Shown: positions 25,213 to 35,694 of the stretch, in pieces
Layout: every line of letters starts with the position of its first letter
Numbering within the stretch: the first letter of the stretch is position 1
Assembly: GCA_965248775.1 (NCBI GenBank)
Contig: OZ252150.1
Location: 4,774,001-4,838,000 of the forward strand
Reading direction: 5' to 3'
DNA: 64,000 bases
DNA from: JBHHUI01 sp965248775
GTDB lineage: Bacteria > Chloroflexota > Anaerolineae > Anaerolineales > JBHHUI01
The notes under the pieces: model-generated
Database searches by the model: none
What the model saw: the letters and a program-made list of their open reading frames with translations, nothing else
What the model was told of the DNA's origin: nothing
Made by a program: the position numbers and the translations under genes

Positions 25213-25737
25213 GCCGTTAATTCGGATTTATTGGCTAAATTTTGGGGCGTGTCGAAGAAGATCGGGGCGTTTTTGCTCAAAAATGCGAGGCTGGATATTA
25301 AATGATCCTGTCGGGTGGCGCTACAGCCGCGCACCGACGCCCGCCTGGAGATTAATCTCCAGGCTAGTACAACAACGAGACTTTGATGATTATGTCAATT
25401 CCCCGTCTAGCCGCCGCACAGTCCAGTAAAGGGACTGCACTGGGGGGCTAGGTGAGCGGCTGGGAGCCGCCGGACGAATGAGAGTGTACCAACGAGTTGT
25501 CGGTGTCGAAAAAGGCTGCACAGTTTTACACCACCCTACCCCAACCCCTCCCCGATTCGGGGAGGGGCCAGGGGAGGGGTGAATTCCTAGCAACTCGTCC
25601 AACTGCTGGAGGAATAACAATTCGTAATCTACTGAATTTGGGAGGTGTGGAAGAAGGTAGGGCGTGTTTTGCCGGCAAACGCCAGCAAAGGGGAATTAAA
25701 TGACTCTATCGGGTGCCGCTACAGCCGCGCCCCGTTA
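25213..25737 (+). repeat. non-coding stretch with a degenerate direct repeat of about 110-120 bp
   Basis: 25163-25718 holds no convincing gene. Two related segments, about 25213-25335 and 25621-25737, share the order GAAGAAG...GGGCGT, then AAATGCG/AAACGCC, then TTAAATGA, then TCGGGTGSCGCTACAGCCGCG. The second copy overlaps the 3' end of the downstream glycosyltransferase gene. Between them lie the perfect palindromes at 25350-25369 (CCTGGAGATTAATCTCCAGG) and 25545-25567. The origin is unknown. Confidence 0.6.
25545..25567. repeat. C/G-rich palindromic element
   Basis: CCCCTCCCC-GATTC-GGGGAGGGG is a perfect 9-bp inverted repeat followed by CCAGGGGAGGGG. It resembles the dispersed palindromic repeats found between genes in many bacteria. 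Only one copy is seen in this window. Confidence 0.55.
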
Positions 25738-28022
25738 CCACTCAGGGTATGGAGAGGGGTTACTTGAGATAGTCTGGTGCGCGCTTCATCATTTTTAGGA
25801 TTGATCTTAAGCGCCAGTTCGAAGCAGCCGACGGCTTGCTTTGTCTTCCCGGTCTGCACCAGCATCAGGCCGAGGTTGAACAAGGCTTGGTCGTTTTTGG
25901 GGTTGATAGCTAATTCTGCGCGGAAATAGCGCATGGCCAATTCACTCTCGCCCAAACTCATAAGGCAGACCCCAAGCTCATTGCACCAATTTTCGGTGAG
26001 CGGCGCAAGCCGTATGGCTTGTTCATATTTCACAGCACTCATGTCCCATTTTTCCGCCCGATACAACACCCGGGCGCGTTTTGCCAATTCCTGCGCGCGC
26101 GCAGCCGCATCGTGCGGTTCTTCACCCAGCCGAGCACGTATCGCGTCGTTCGCGTGGTCGCTTGCGCTTGCACGCTCACACGCCCGTCGGACAGATTGGT
26201 TGTCGCCGAGCGCTTCTGCCAGCGCATCCATTGCATCCAGCAGCTCTTCATCTGCAATCCCGTACTCGACGGCCAATGCAAATTCCTGCAATCCCGGCTG
26301 CGGGCGATTTGTCTCTGCATAGAGGAAACCAAGTTGGCGGTGTGTCTCTGCGAATTTCGGGTCAAGCCTTACCGCCGTGTGGAAGGCGGCCTCGGCCTGC
26401 TCGAGTTCACTCAGTGATTTAGAGGTCTGCCCGAGAGCGCAATATAACTCGGCGGTCTCATTTCCCTTGTCGATTGCGCGCTGTAAGTGAAGACTCGCAT
26501 CTGCATAGCGTTCGAGCAGAGTCAGATTACGGGCGAGCAACATTGTCAATTGCGCATCTGTGCGTTCCAATACCACGCCCTCCGCGCCGAAATATTGCGG
26601 GATTGTCAGCGCGCGGATCAGGCAGTCGCAAGCCTTGTCTAGCTCATCGTAGCGGCGGTAAACCATCTCGGCCGTCGCCCAGCTCTGGCGATCCTCCGGG
26701 AAAAGTCGCAAGGTTTCCTCAACGGTTGCAATAGCAGCTTCTTTACCTTCAACATCGCCAACATGGGTCATGAGAAGGTGATAGGCGTTTGCCCTCTGTC
26801 GCCATAGAGTATCGTTGGAAGAGGCAACACTACGGAGTCTCTCAACTGCTTCGACCAACCTTCCGGCGCGCAGATAGCTGCGCGCCAGGTAGAAGTCCTG
26901 CATCGCGCCGGCGTGACCACTCTTCGTTTCGGACTCCAATATCCGCAAGTCGCGTTCGCTTCGGTCTTTATTACCACTCTCGTCGGCGTAACCGAAGCGC
27001 GTGATGTTAATATTCGTCTTGACCGCTTGCAGGCCTTGCTCAATAAGTGATTTCAGTAAGAATTCATGGATGCGACCGGTAAATTTAATCCCCGCCACGT
27101 TTTCAAAAAGCCATGGATGGCTGACGATTTCAACCGTGAAGCCATCCTCGCGCAGACTGCGAATATTAATGTAATAGCAGCCCGAGATACCCGAAGCAAC
27201 CGCGCGTCGTATTTTTAGAGCGTGGCCGGCTTCGGCCTCCATGTCCGCGTCCAGTGTAAGGATCCAATCCCCACTTGCATGCTTCAGGGCTTCGTTCTTG
27301 GCGGCCGCAAAGTCATCGCACCATTCGAAGTGAAAGACTTTGGCGTCATACTGGCGTGCGATTTCGACGGTATCATCTGTGGAGCCTGTATCCACCACAA
27401 TAATCTCATCCACGGCCGCGCGTAACGAATCAAACAGTGCAGGCAGGTTCTCTGCCTCGTTTTTCGTAATCAGACACAGGGATATTGTTGGATGTCCGAA
27501 ATCGGCGGACAGCGCAGTAGATTCGAAATCGTGGATATTTCGGCTGGCCGCATCGCCATACGCCGTTTCTAAATTCTCACGTGCGTTAATATTCTTTGGA
27601 TTGGCTTCCAGAGCCTGCTCGAAGTAATTGATGGCCTGATCGAGATTGCCCATGCGCGCCATGAGTGCGCCAAAATTGTTGAGCGCTAATGAATGCGTGG
27701 GATTGAGATTCAGTGCGCTCTGAAACGCATTTTGTGCTTCGATGAAGCGCTGCTGCTCGAGATAACTATCCCCCAGATCATTGTAGGCTTCGACAAAGTT
27801 GGCATCCGCTGCGACCGCCGCTTGAAAGGCTTTCGTGGCCTCTTCCATTTCACCCTGCGCGCGGTATTTGCGACCTTGCTGCAGCGCGCGATTGGCTGCG
27901 GGGTTCGCGGATGATAGGTTCGCAGCCGGCTGGCGCAGCCGGGTGCTGCGTGTTGCTGCGCGCTTATTATGCTTCTTCTTTTTGGAATTCGATTTAGTCA
28001 TCTTTGGTTTGGGTTTTGTCAT
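25719..28022 (-). CDS. TPR protein with embedded family-2 glycosyltransferase domain
   Basis: About 767 residues. A Lys-rich tail-like start (SKKKKHNKRAATR), then TPRs (about 40-150: AYNDLGDSYLEQQRFIEAQNAFQSAL and others), a GT2 domain (about 180-400: ISLCLITKNEAENLPALFDSL, IIVVDTGSTDDTVEIARQYDAKVFHFEWCDDFAAAKNEAL, LTLDADME), and about ten more TPR-like helices. It probably adds sugars to a protein or glycan, with flagellin a likely acceptor given its position. Start choice is uncertain: 28022, 28001 (ATGACTAA overlap) and 28049 are possible. The stop is TAG at 25719. It overlaps the giant glycosyltransferase frame upstream. Confidence 0.82.
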   Translation of the reverse strand: MTKPKPKMTKSNSKKKKHNKRAATRSTRLRQPAANLSSANPAANRALQQGRKYRAQGEMEEATKAFQAAVAADANFVEAYNDLGDSYLEQQRFIEAQNAFQSALNLNPTHSLALNNFGALMARMGNLDQAINYFEQALEANPKNINARENLETAYGDAASRNIHDFESTALSADFGHPTISLCLITKNEAENLPALFDSLRAAVDEIIVVDTGSTDDTVEIARQYDAKVFHFEWCDDFAAAKNEALKHASGDWILTLDADMEAEAGHALKIRRAVASGISGCYYINIRSLREDGFTVEIVSHPWLFENVAGIKFTGRIHEFLLKSLIEQGLQAVKTNINITRFGYADESGNKDRSERDLRILESETKSGHAGAMQDFYLARSYLRAGRLVEAVERLRSVASSNDTLWRQRANAYHLLMTHVGDVEGKEAAIATVEETLRLFPEDRQSWATAEMVYRRYDELDKACDCLIRALTIPQYFGAEGVVLERTDAQLTMLLARNLTLLERYADASLHLQRAIDKGNETAELYCALGQTSKSLSELEQAEAAFHTAVRLDPKFAETHRQLGFLYAETNRPQPGLQEFALAVEYGIADEELLDAMDALAEALGDNQSVRRACERASASDHANDAIRARLGEEPHDAAARAQELAKRARVLYRAEKWDMSAVKYEQAIRLAPLTENWCNELGVCLMSLGESELAMRYFRAELAINPKNDQALFNLGLMLVQTGKTKQAVGCFELALKINPKNDEARTRLSQVTPLHTLSGNGARL

Positions 28023-31000
28023 TGTGTCCATTTGCCTGAGAGGGCCCATTTGTGGCCGGCATGGCGAGCACCTGCGTCAATTCTGAAACGAGCGCGTGTT
28101 CGGGGTCTTGTTCCTGGAGGTGTATCAAGGCAGTCTTTGCCGCCTGCTCATCCCCGAGCTCCAAACTCAGGGCGCCAAAGGAGGCCAAAACATCCGGGTC
28201 ACCCGGCGCAAGCTCAATAGCAGATTTCACACAGCTGGCCGCTGCGGAGAAATTTTCTCCGGCGCGATAGAGTTCAACCAAATTGAGGAGCGCGTCCACG
28301 CTATCTGGGGCCAGGGCTGAGGCTTCCCAAAAGATAGATTCTGCCTCCATCGCCTTGCCATCCTAAAGAGCGCGATACCCAGTTGGTTACGCAAAGCGCT
28401 ATCTGTGGGAGTCAGTTTTACTGCTTTCCGAAAGGCTGTTGTAGCGCGATCAAATTCAGAACGTGCCAGATGGGTCTGGCCCAGGGCTGCATGCGCCAGG
28501 GCGAGATCGGGCAAGTCGTGTGTAAGCGCCTCAAACTCGTCCAGTGCAGCGTCCAGGTCGGCGCGGGCGAGGGCCGCATTGCCACGCTCCAACTGCGCTG
28601 CAATGACCTGCTCGGCGACGGCCATTTCGTCGAAATGCACGCCTTCATCTTCCGTAAGCTCGAAATGATGCACATGCACGCCCTGTGCACAGACCAGTTT
28701 GAAGTCGCTTTCCCGAAATCGGTTGAATACATCCCAAATTGCCTCTGCAAGCGATAATTCGGAGTTGAGTCCGCCTACTTGCCGAACGGCTTGGCTCTTG
28801 AGCAATAGGCAGAGACTACCCAGGAAAGGCACTTCTTCCCATGCAGTTGCATGGTCTTGGCTGCGTTGCTCTGCGAAAGCCTGCAGACCTTCGGCGAGGT
28901 CGGCATAGCTACTCTCGATCTCCTGCGTTGCGGGGGCCAGGTTGGAGGTCGGACCGACGGCAGCGATATTGAAATCTGTATCGGCGACAGGCAACAGATT
29001 ATCGAGCCAGTCATTGGTCACGATGATATCCGGCGAAAGTAAGAGTAGATACTCGCTACCGGCAAGGGCTGTCTGGATGGCAGTAACGTCCGGCGTGGGC
29101 CAATTGGATGGATCACTGAGCGAAGACGTGAAGCGCTGTAAAGATTCAAGTGCGAGCTGCGGCGTTTCTGCGGCAAGCGGACGGATGAAGCCCACACTCA
29201 AGTCCTTATCGAGTAAGCGCGCACGTATGCGCTGCATTTCAGCGCGCTGCTCCAACGTCGTCACCGACTCGACGAATTCAACCAACTCTATCTGCACCGG
29301 GTTGGAACAGATCGCCCGCTTGTAGAGATTAAATGCTGCCGCTTCGTTCCCTTCCGCTGCGAACAGCCTGCCCTGCAATAGCATCGTTGCAGCTGTTTGG
29401 CCGTACTCTTCCACGAACTCCTGAATTAACTCGCGTGCTTTCTGGATCTGCTTAGCTTCGAGCTGCTTTTCAATGACTCTGATAGCCAGCTGGTAGGCAG
29501 CCGTCAATTGTCTGAAAGCGATGGGGAAATCCTGGTCAATACGCGCTGAATTTTCCAGATCATCAAGCCGCGTACTGAGCTCATCAAACTCTTCCAGGCA
29601 TAACAGGCACTTCATTAGTAGTTCAAGTGGCTCCGGAGTAAGTTGTTCTTCCGGGATGGCTGCCAGATATTTTCTGGCATTGTAGTAATCTGTGAGCCTG
29701 AAGAGGTTCTTGGCAATGCTGAAGTGCGCGCTCGCGCGTGCCTGGGGAGCATGCTCCCAATCCAGGCCCGGGAACACCTCAGGAAGGGGGAAACGATGGA
29801 ATATATTTCTTGCGATCTTCGAGTCGTATGAAATATCCGACAGGATAGTCGAAGTTCCGTTCTTGTCATGTACGCGGTAGTGGATGATCACTTCCTCAAG
29901 CTTCTTCGGCTTAAGGTAAGCGGCAGCGCGTGACCAAAATTCATAATCTTCGGCATGCAAAAATTCTTCATCGTAGCCGCAACACTCGACAATTAAAGAT
30001 TTCCGCACCAGAGAGGCAGGATTGGGGATTACGCACCCGCCAAGCAGCGAGCTGAGTAAGATGTCGCGCTGTTTAGACCAATCCGGTGCGCTAAAGAGGT
30101 GGCGCGTCTCGCCTGTTACGTCGTCAAAGTAGCGCAAGATGCCATAGATGAGATTGAGGTCGGGGTCGGCCAGCAGGAGTCCAACATATTTCTGGAGAGT
30201 GTCTTCCAACAGGATGTCGTCATCGTCAAGCCACAAAATGTAGTCGCCCTGCACTTCGCGAATCGCGAGATTCCGCGATTTTGCGATGCTGCCTTCGTTT
30301 GCAGGCTTTTTTATATATCGAAGGCGAGCAGCATCGAAGCCCTTTACGACCTGGTCCGTATCATCTGTCGAGCCATCATCGATGATCAGGATTTCGTCGG
30401 CGGGGTAAGTTTGATTAAGGGCGCTCTCGATTGCCTGGCCAAGGTATGCACTACGGTTATAGGTCAGGATGACAATACTAATCGTGGAGGATATGCGCGG
30501 CACTTCGGCGCGCTGCAGCGCTGGGCTGCGCTGGGGTGCCGGCAGTCCCAGCGCATTTTCGCGTTGCCAGAATGCCAATTCAACTTCCTGATGCACAGCA
30601 GTCGGGACAAAACCCGAGAACGCTTTCACATCGATACGATAGCCATCGGCAAACAAGCCGGCCAGCGCTTCGATGGAGTATTCGGATTTATCTCCGCGTC
30701 GATTGTCGATCACATCTTGGACTACATTAATCGGATAGGAGAAAGCAGCCGAGTGTGTATAGCAGAGCAGCAGATTGCGTCAAGCCGGAAATAGTTTTTA
30801 TTGGCATCCAAAAGCGCTTCCAGCGTGTTCGGGTGCTGGAAGTTAATTATCTTTAATAAGAGAAATAAGTCGTAGACGCGGTAGACGGAACTGCCGAGTT
30901 CCAGCGGATATCCAAAATCGAGCTCTGCTTCCGTCCAGGGGTAGCTCAAGATGTCGTCACCAAAGTGCTCAAAGTTCGGCAACGTCTGCATTTGGTCCGA

Positions 31001-33304
31001 CATGTACTCGTAGGCAGTATTTTTCCCCAAGCGCAGAGAAAAGCCCAGCGCGTGTGGCGCGCGCTCGAGGCTTTGCAAAGCAGTCGTTAAGTCGAAATCG
31101 CGTACAAAGAAATCGTCATCACAGAGGAACAGCACCCAACGAGCGGGCTGCAATAAGGCGAGTAAATCTTCCTTGAATGATTTCTCCCGCACAAAATCTA
31201 CATGCGCATATTCGCTTTCAAGTTCCAAATATTGCTGTGCATGCAGTGGGCTGGAGGCGGCATAGAGCACCTTGAGATCTGCGACGGATGGATCCGTACA
31301 ATGCAATGCGAAGGAGCGTAACGTGGCCTCCAGCTGCATGGCGCGGTCCTTGCTGAAGATGATGCCGACGAGTTTGTCCGGGCTGGGGACAGTCGCGACA
31401 GGCTCTTTCTTTGGGAGTGGTGGAGGGGTTTCCTCAGATAGCTGCATCACGGCGTGGCCGTCGGCCGCTTCCTTGCTCGCCGCGAGATAGTTTGCGAAAC
31501 GACCATTTTCTAATGCAGGGCGCCACTCGGCAATATGAGCCAGTCCTTGGGGGAGTACACGGAAAACCGCATAGCCGTGTGCTGACAGCAGCGCGAGCAC
31601 TTTTTGCAGGGATATACCAGCTTCGAAAAACGTGTCCCCAGTCTCGAACTGGATCAGTCTGATCCTTTGAGCTTGTAAAAGGCCAAAGGCGCCCTGTAGC
31701 ACGTCCAGTTCAGCGCCTTCGACGGCGATCTTCAAGAAGTCAATTTGCTGAACGCTGTGCTCGGCACAGAAGCCATCCAGTGTTTCGGTGATTACCTGGA
31801 TCGGAGCTGGGCGCATATCCAATTCCTGCTCAGTAGTAGGATGGCGTCTGTAAAATGTACTCAATTCCGCGATCTCAGAAGTCTTATCGTAATAGTAGAA
31901 CGTTCGCTCCCCTTGCTGATCGGACAGGGCGAAATTGTGTAAAGATGCGCCAGAGGGCCTCAGATTCGTCTGCAAACGACCAAACGTTTCTGGGACGGGT
32001 TCAAAGGCGTAAAGCTCCAGCGGCGAGACGTGTGACAGTGCGAGTTTTCCCCACTGACCCTGGTTGGCGCCTACATCAAAAATGACGTCGTCAGGCTTCA
32101 ATAATTTGGCGATTACTTGCTCCTCGCCATTAGAGGTAATCTGAACGTCGTCGTATCCCAGGACATCGAGCCCGAGCGAATCCGGGTAGACACGGATAGC
32201 GTTCAGACGAGCTTGACTGCCTACAATTGATTCCTTCTGAGTGAACTCTCCGCGCAGCAGGCTTTCTGATGGCATTACCATTCCCAGGTCTGCCCACTTC
32301 CACAGGGGCTTGCTGTCCAATGCTTGCCAGTCTCGCTTCGCGTGGTCAAGCGCCGCGCTCGGCTGCCAGGGCTCATTGACAAGTTCGCCCCCCGAAGTTT
32401 CCGGTTCAAGGACTTGCAGAAGCTTGTCATAGAGTCGATAGAATGACCAACGTTCCAGATTACCGGCGTTGACCCATTCACTTATATTTTCGGAGAATTC
32501 TATGTATTCGGCCTGCGAGATGTCCTGGAGATAACTGTCTAATTCGGCGTTGTCTTTAAATTGGCGATAGTCGATGAAGCATCCAGCCGGCACGAAGTCT
32601 TCGACGTTATAACAACCAAGGTAGATCGGGATCGTGCCGCACATCAGGCAATCAATCATGCGGTCGGTAAAGAATCCGCGCGACCAAACAGGATGGTAAA
32701 TGTTCTCGAAGGCCAGGGAAAAACGATACTGTCGCAGGGTGTCAAACTTCTGTGAGTAGGGAGTGAGCGCGCCTCGGTAATTGGGGAGATCAAAGGGCGG
32801 CTTGCCATAGACATCGAATGGCGTATCCGAATATTTGTCGAACCAATAGGCAACTTCCGCTCTTTTTGAATACAGTTCGCCCGGGACCGCGGAAGATTTA
32901 TTGCCGATAATCATGCAAATGGCGTCTTTACGATCCAACAAAGGGCGGCTATCAAAGAGTTCGATAGGTTTGGTGTAACCAGCCTCCATAGGCAGGTCGT
33001 AATGGGGCAACAGGTATCTGCGGAACTTACCGCCGCGCTCCAGTAATGCCTCGTAAGGTGTGAAAACTAGGTCGAAGTGATCCAACACTTCATCTTGATA
33101 GCTAAAGGGCAAGACCACAATCGGTTCAGCATGGAGTAATACATCGATTCCGCGCTGTGCTCCGTAGTAACTGATTGGATCAGTGTAGGCATACAGATCA
33201 CAACCAACGAGTGGGCGCCGCGACCAGATTACTGTGCATGCGCCTTTGTGCATAATGTAACCTTCTGCTTTTGTGGCTACGTAAACGATATTAATGACTG
33301 TCAT
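27994..33304 (-). pseudogene. giant multidomain glycosyltransferase/methyltransferase, copy A, two frameshifts
   Basis: Once about 1,770 residues. Order: GT10/fucosyltransferase-like domain (YRFSLAFENIYHPVWSRGFFTDRMIDCLMCGTIPIYLG); FkbM-type methyltransferase (VIFDVGANQGQWGKLAL; FLKIAVEGAELDVLQGAF); glycosyltransferase-like domain (VGIIFSKDRAMQL, FLCDDDFF); GT2 domain (ISIVILTYNRSAYLGQAI, ILIIDDGSTDD); helical region; a further GT2-like piece (IAAVGPTSNLAPATQ); TPRs; Lys/Asp tail. By comparison with copy B (38217-41552), one base is missing at about 30779 (GCGTCAAG for GCGCTCAAG) and one at about 28364 (CCTAAAG for CCTGAAAG). Three separate frames result. Mutation or sequencing error is possible. 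Confidence 0.85.
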
Positions 33305-33323
33305 GTACCGTTAGCTCCTGCTA

Positions 33324-33935
33324 TTAAGCGTGATACTTTGTACTGTATTTCTTCCTCAGAATGGTCAACCCGTTGCAATAAGGTAAAGTGGCGAACTCCC
33401 AGAAATTCTGGTCCAGTTCTGCAACGGCGCGATAAGGACCTCCCATGGCCCACTGTCCATCCTGAACGTGGAGGTCAGTGTGATAGTGTGGCGCCCAGCC
33501 CCCATACATCAGATCGTGGAGCAAGATCACGCTTGCCGGACTGACTAATTTGTCGAGCAGTTCTAATTCGTGCTTAACGTGCTTATAGGCATGCCAATCA
33601 TCGACAAGGACAAGATCGATCACCTTGGATTCATCCCAGCGCTGCAAAAATTCAAGCGCGTTAGACTGTTCAAATGTCCAACGATCACTGTACGCGGGCG
33701 GGCATACGAATGAAGTTGGGCTGCGATCTACGGAGGTCACATAACCATCAGTAAGCTTGGCAGCCATCAAGAGCGGTAGAGTTGTTGAACCCTGGCGCAC
33801 CCCGAGTTCGACGATGGTTTTGGCTTTCATCCCCAAGCTAATGGCGAACAACATCATGACGTGCGAATCCGAATCGGCGGTACCTGCGAGCGTGGTGGTG
33901 ACAAGTTGTTGCGTTTCATCTTCCATGCTATTCAC
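33324..33935 (-). CDS. class I SAM-dependent methyltransferase (Methyltransf_24 type)
   Basis: 203 residues. SAM-binding pattern IVELGVRQGSTTLPLL, acidic loop SVDRSP, then DLVLVDDWHAYKHVKHELELLDKLVSPASVILLHDLMYGG, typical of the Methyltransf_24/cephalosporin-hydroxylase group. The substrate is probably a sugar. ATG overlaps the preceding epimerase stop by ATGA. A decayed copy of its 3' end is at 41572-41830. It lies directly upstream of glycosyltransferase copy A. Confidence 0.8.
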   Translation of the reverse strand: MNSMEDETQQLVTTTLAGTADSDSHVMMLFAISLGMKAKTIVELGVRQGSTTLPLLMAAKLTDGYVTSVDRSPTSFVCPPAYSDRWTFEQSNALEFLQRWDESKVIDLVLVDDWHAYKHVKHELELLDKLVSPASVILLHDLMYGGWAPHYHTDLHVQDGQWAMGGPYRAVAELDQNFWEFATLPYCNGLTILRKKYSTKYHA

Positions 33936-34708
33936 GCGCTTTGGACGAATGCCTCTACTTGCTCAAATAATTCGTGCCGTTCAATTTTTATCGGATAGAG
34001 TCGGCGTAACCTGTCAAATAACAAATTGCGATCATCCTGCAGTCGTTCGTCGTGGAATACATAACTGTTGGGGCGCAAGTCGATCAATTCGCGCACACTG
34101 AGAGCCGCAGCGGAACCGACGTTGATCACCTTATTGCGTGCTTCCGCGGCAAGTGTGAGCAGTGCGTCACAAAAAAACGAGATGGGCATGTAATCAATCC
34201 ACGAATCCATTTGTAAATAAATATCGGTTTGGCCTGTTTTCAAGTCATACAGCAGGTTTTTCTTGAGGCCGGGGCCAAAAAAACCACTTGCTCGTGCAAT
34301 GACCCAAGAACCTGCAAATTCCTTCACGTAACGTTCGGCCAGCAATTTGTGCGCACCGTATAACGACAGATTGTTCAGCCCGAGATCGATGTCCTCACAT
34401 TTTTCTGCCAGCCGTGCCGGATAAACGGTGATCGATGAAACCAATATGAACTTTAGGTACTTCAGTTGCGTGAGATAGCCATAGAGTTCGGCTACCGATT
34501 TGTTCAGGCAATGCAGCGGCTCTTTGCTCGAGAGAAATGTCTTCGCGTTTCCTGCGCAGAAATAGACGCTATCAAATACGGCATCCGCGAAATCTTCCAG
34601 ATGCGTGTTGCGAGTCATCGGCGTGACGCGCATACCTTGGGCTTGTAGATGCTCACACAGGTTTGCACCGATAAATCCTTGCGCGCCGATCACAGCTGCT
34701 TCAGGCAT
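33932..34708 (-). CDS. NAD(P)-dependent epimerase/dehydratase-like SDR protein
   Basis: An extended short-chain dehydrogenase of about 258 residues. The Rossmann motif is AVIGAQGFIGANL (GxxGxxG). The active-site region is ILVSSITVYPAR, then SLYGAHKLLAE, with Tyr and Lys as YGAHK. It ends with a short C-terminal domain and is a little shorter than sugar epimerases usually are. ATG at 34708 gives the usual 8-bp overlap with the upstream gene. It probably modifies a nucleotide sugar; the exact reaction cannot be named. Confidence 0.8.
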   Translation of the reverse strand: MPEAAVIGAQGFIGANLCEHLQAQGMRVTPMTRNTHLEDFADAVFDSVYFCAGNAKTFLSSKEPLHCLNKSVAELYGYLTQLKYLKFILVSSITVYPARLAEKCEDIDLGLNNLSLYGAHKLLAERYVKEFAGSWVIARASGFFGPGLKKNLLYDLKTGQTDIYLQMDSWIDYMPISFFCDALLTLAAEARNKVINVGSAAALSVRELIDLRPNSYVFHDERLQDDRNLLFDRLRRLYPIKIERHELFEQVEAFVQSA

Positions 34709-35627
34709 TTCCATATCTGCCACGTTCCTGAATTACAGCCATGGCTTTGAGCAATTCATCGACGCCCTCCTCAACTTTGATGCGTGTATCAAAGCCGAGC
34801 TCATTGAGTTTGTCGTAGCTGACGACGTAATTCCTTTTGTCGGCGTCCTCACCAATATCGGCGTAGTGCACATAGCAGGGAGTCTTCGCTTCGATAATCT
34901 CGCAAACTTGTTCCTTGCTGTAGTTCATATCGTCGGAGCCGACATTGAACACGTCGCCGCGCATGCGCCCCATATTTTCCAGGGCAAATAGAAACGCGCG
35001 CGCCATGTCGCGCACGTGGATGAAGGTGCGCATGAAATGCTTTTCGTAGACCACCAGATATTGTTGTGTGAATGCTTTATGCGTAAAGTAGTTTATGAGC
35101 AGGTCTAAGCGCAATCTCGGGGACACGCCAAATGCTGTCGCGAAACGATAGGCAACGGTATTGCCTGCATCCAGCAACAACTGTTCTGCTTCGGTTTTGC
35201 TGGTTCCATAGAGGCTCAAGGGGTTGAGCGGTGTATCTTCCGTTGCTACCTGATCGATGAGTTTGCCATAGTTGCTGCCCGTAGAGGCATAGACGATTGT
35301 GCGCCCAGCCGAAGCCTGCAAGACCGTGCGCGTGCCGTCCACATTCACGGACTGTGCCAATTCGGGGTTTTTACGACAAGCGGGATAGCCAACGATGGCG
35401 GCAAGATGGACAATCGTGTCGCAGTCCTGCACTGTTTCTTTGGCCAACTCGCAATCGCGCACATCCCCTTTAACAAATTCAAAATTGCTATCAACAAAGA
35501 GAGGCATCATGCTCTCGCCACCATACATCAGATTGTCGAGCACTCGCACTTGATAGCCTCTGCGCAGTAAGAGTGGAACTAAGCTCGAGCCGACATAGCC
35601 GGCTCCACCGGTTACTAAGACTCTCAC
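34701..35627 (-). CDS. NAD-dependent nucleotide-sugar epimerase/dehydratase
   Basis: 308 residues, extended SDR. MRVLVTGGAGYVGSSLVPLLL holds the GGAGYVG dinucleotide motif. DTIVHLAAIVGYPAC, IVYASTGSNYG and the catalytic LYGTSKTEAE (YxxxK) follow. The C-terminal part has RTFIHVRDMARAF and FNVGSDDMNYSKEQV. It acts in the cytoplasm on a nucleotide-activated sugar. It is third in a run of SDR genes in the glycan operon and overlaps the next gene slightly. Confidence 0.85.
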   Translation of the reverse strand: MRVLVTGGAGYVGSSLVPLLLRRGYQVRVLDNLMYGGESMMPLFVDSNFEFVKGDVRDCELAKETVQDCDTIVHLAAIVGYPACRKNPELAQSVNVDGTRTVLQASAGRTIVYASTGSNYGKLIDQVATEDTPLNPLSLYGTSKTEAEQLLLDAGNTVAYRFATAFGVSPRLRLDLLINYFTHKAFTQQYLVVYEKHFMRTFIHVRDMARAFLFALENMGRMRGDVFNVGSDDMNYSKEQVCEIIEAKTPCYVHYADIGEDADKRNYVVSYDKLNELGFDTRIKVEEGVDELLKAMAVIQERGRYGNA

Positions 35628-35694
35628 CTTGGGCTCCCTCTAAACCCGGCCAGTTGCAACACTGCGCACATATTTATGCGAATTCCGGAACTGC

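Noticed and set aside
25163..25718. Phage attachment site or integron-type recombination site in the palindrome-rich gap
   Set aside because: No integrase gene, no tRNA gene and no matching core site were found nearby.
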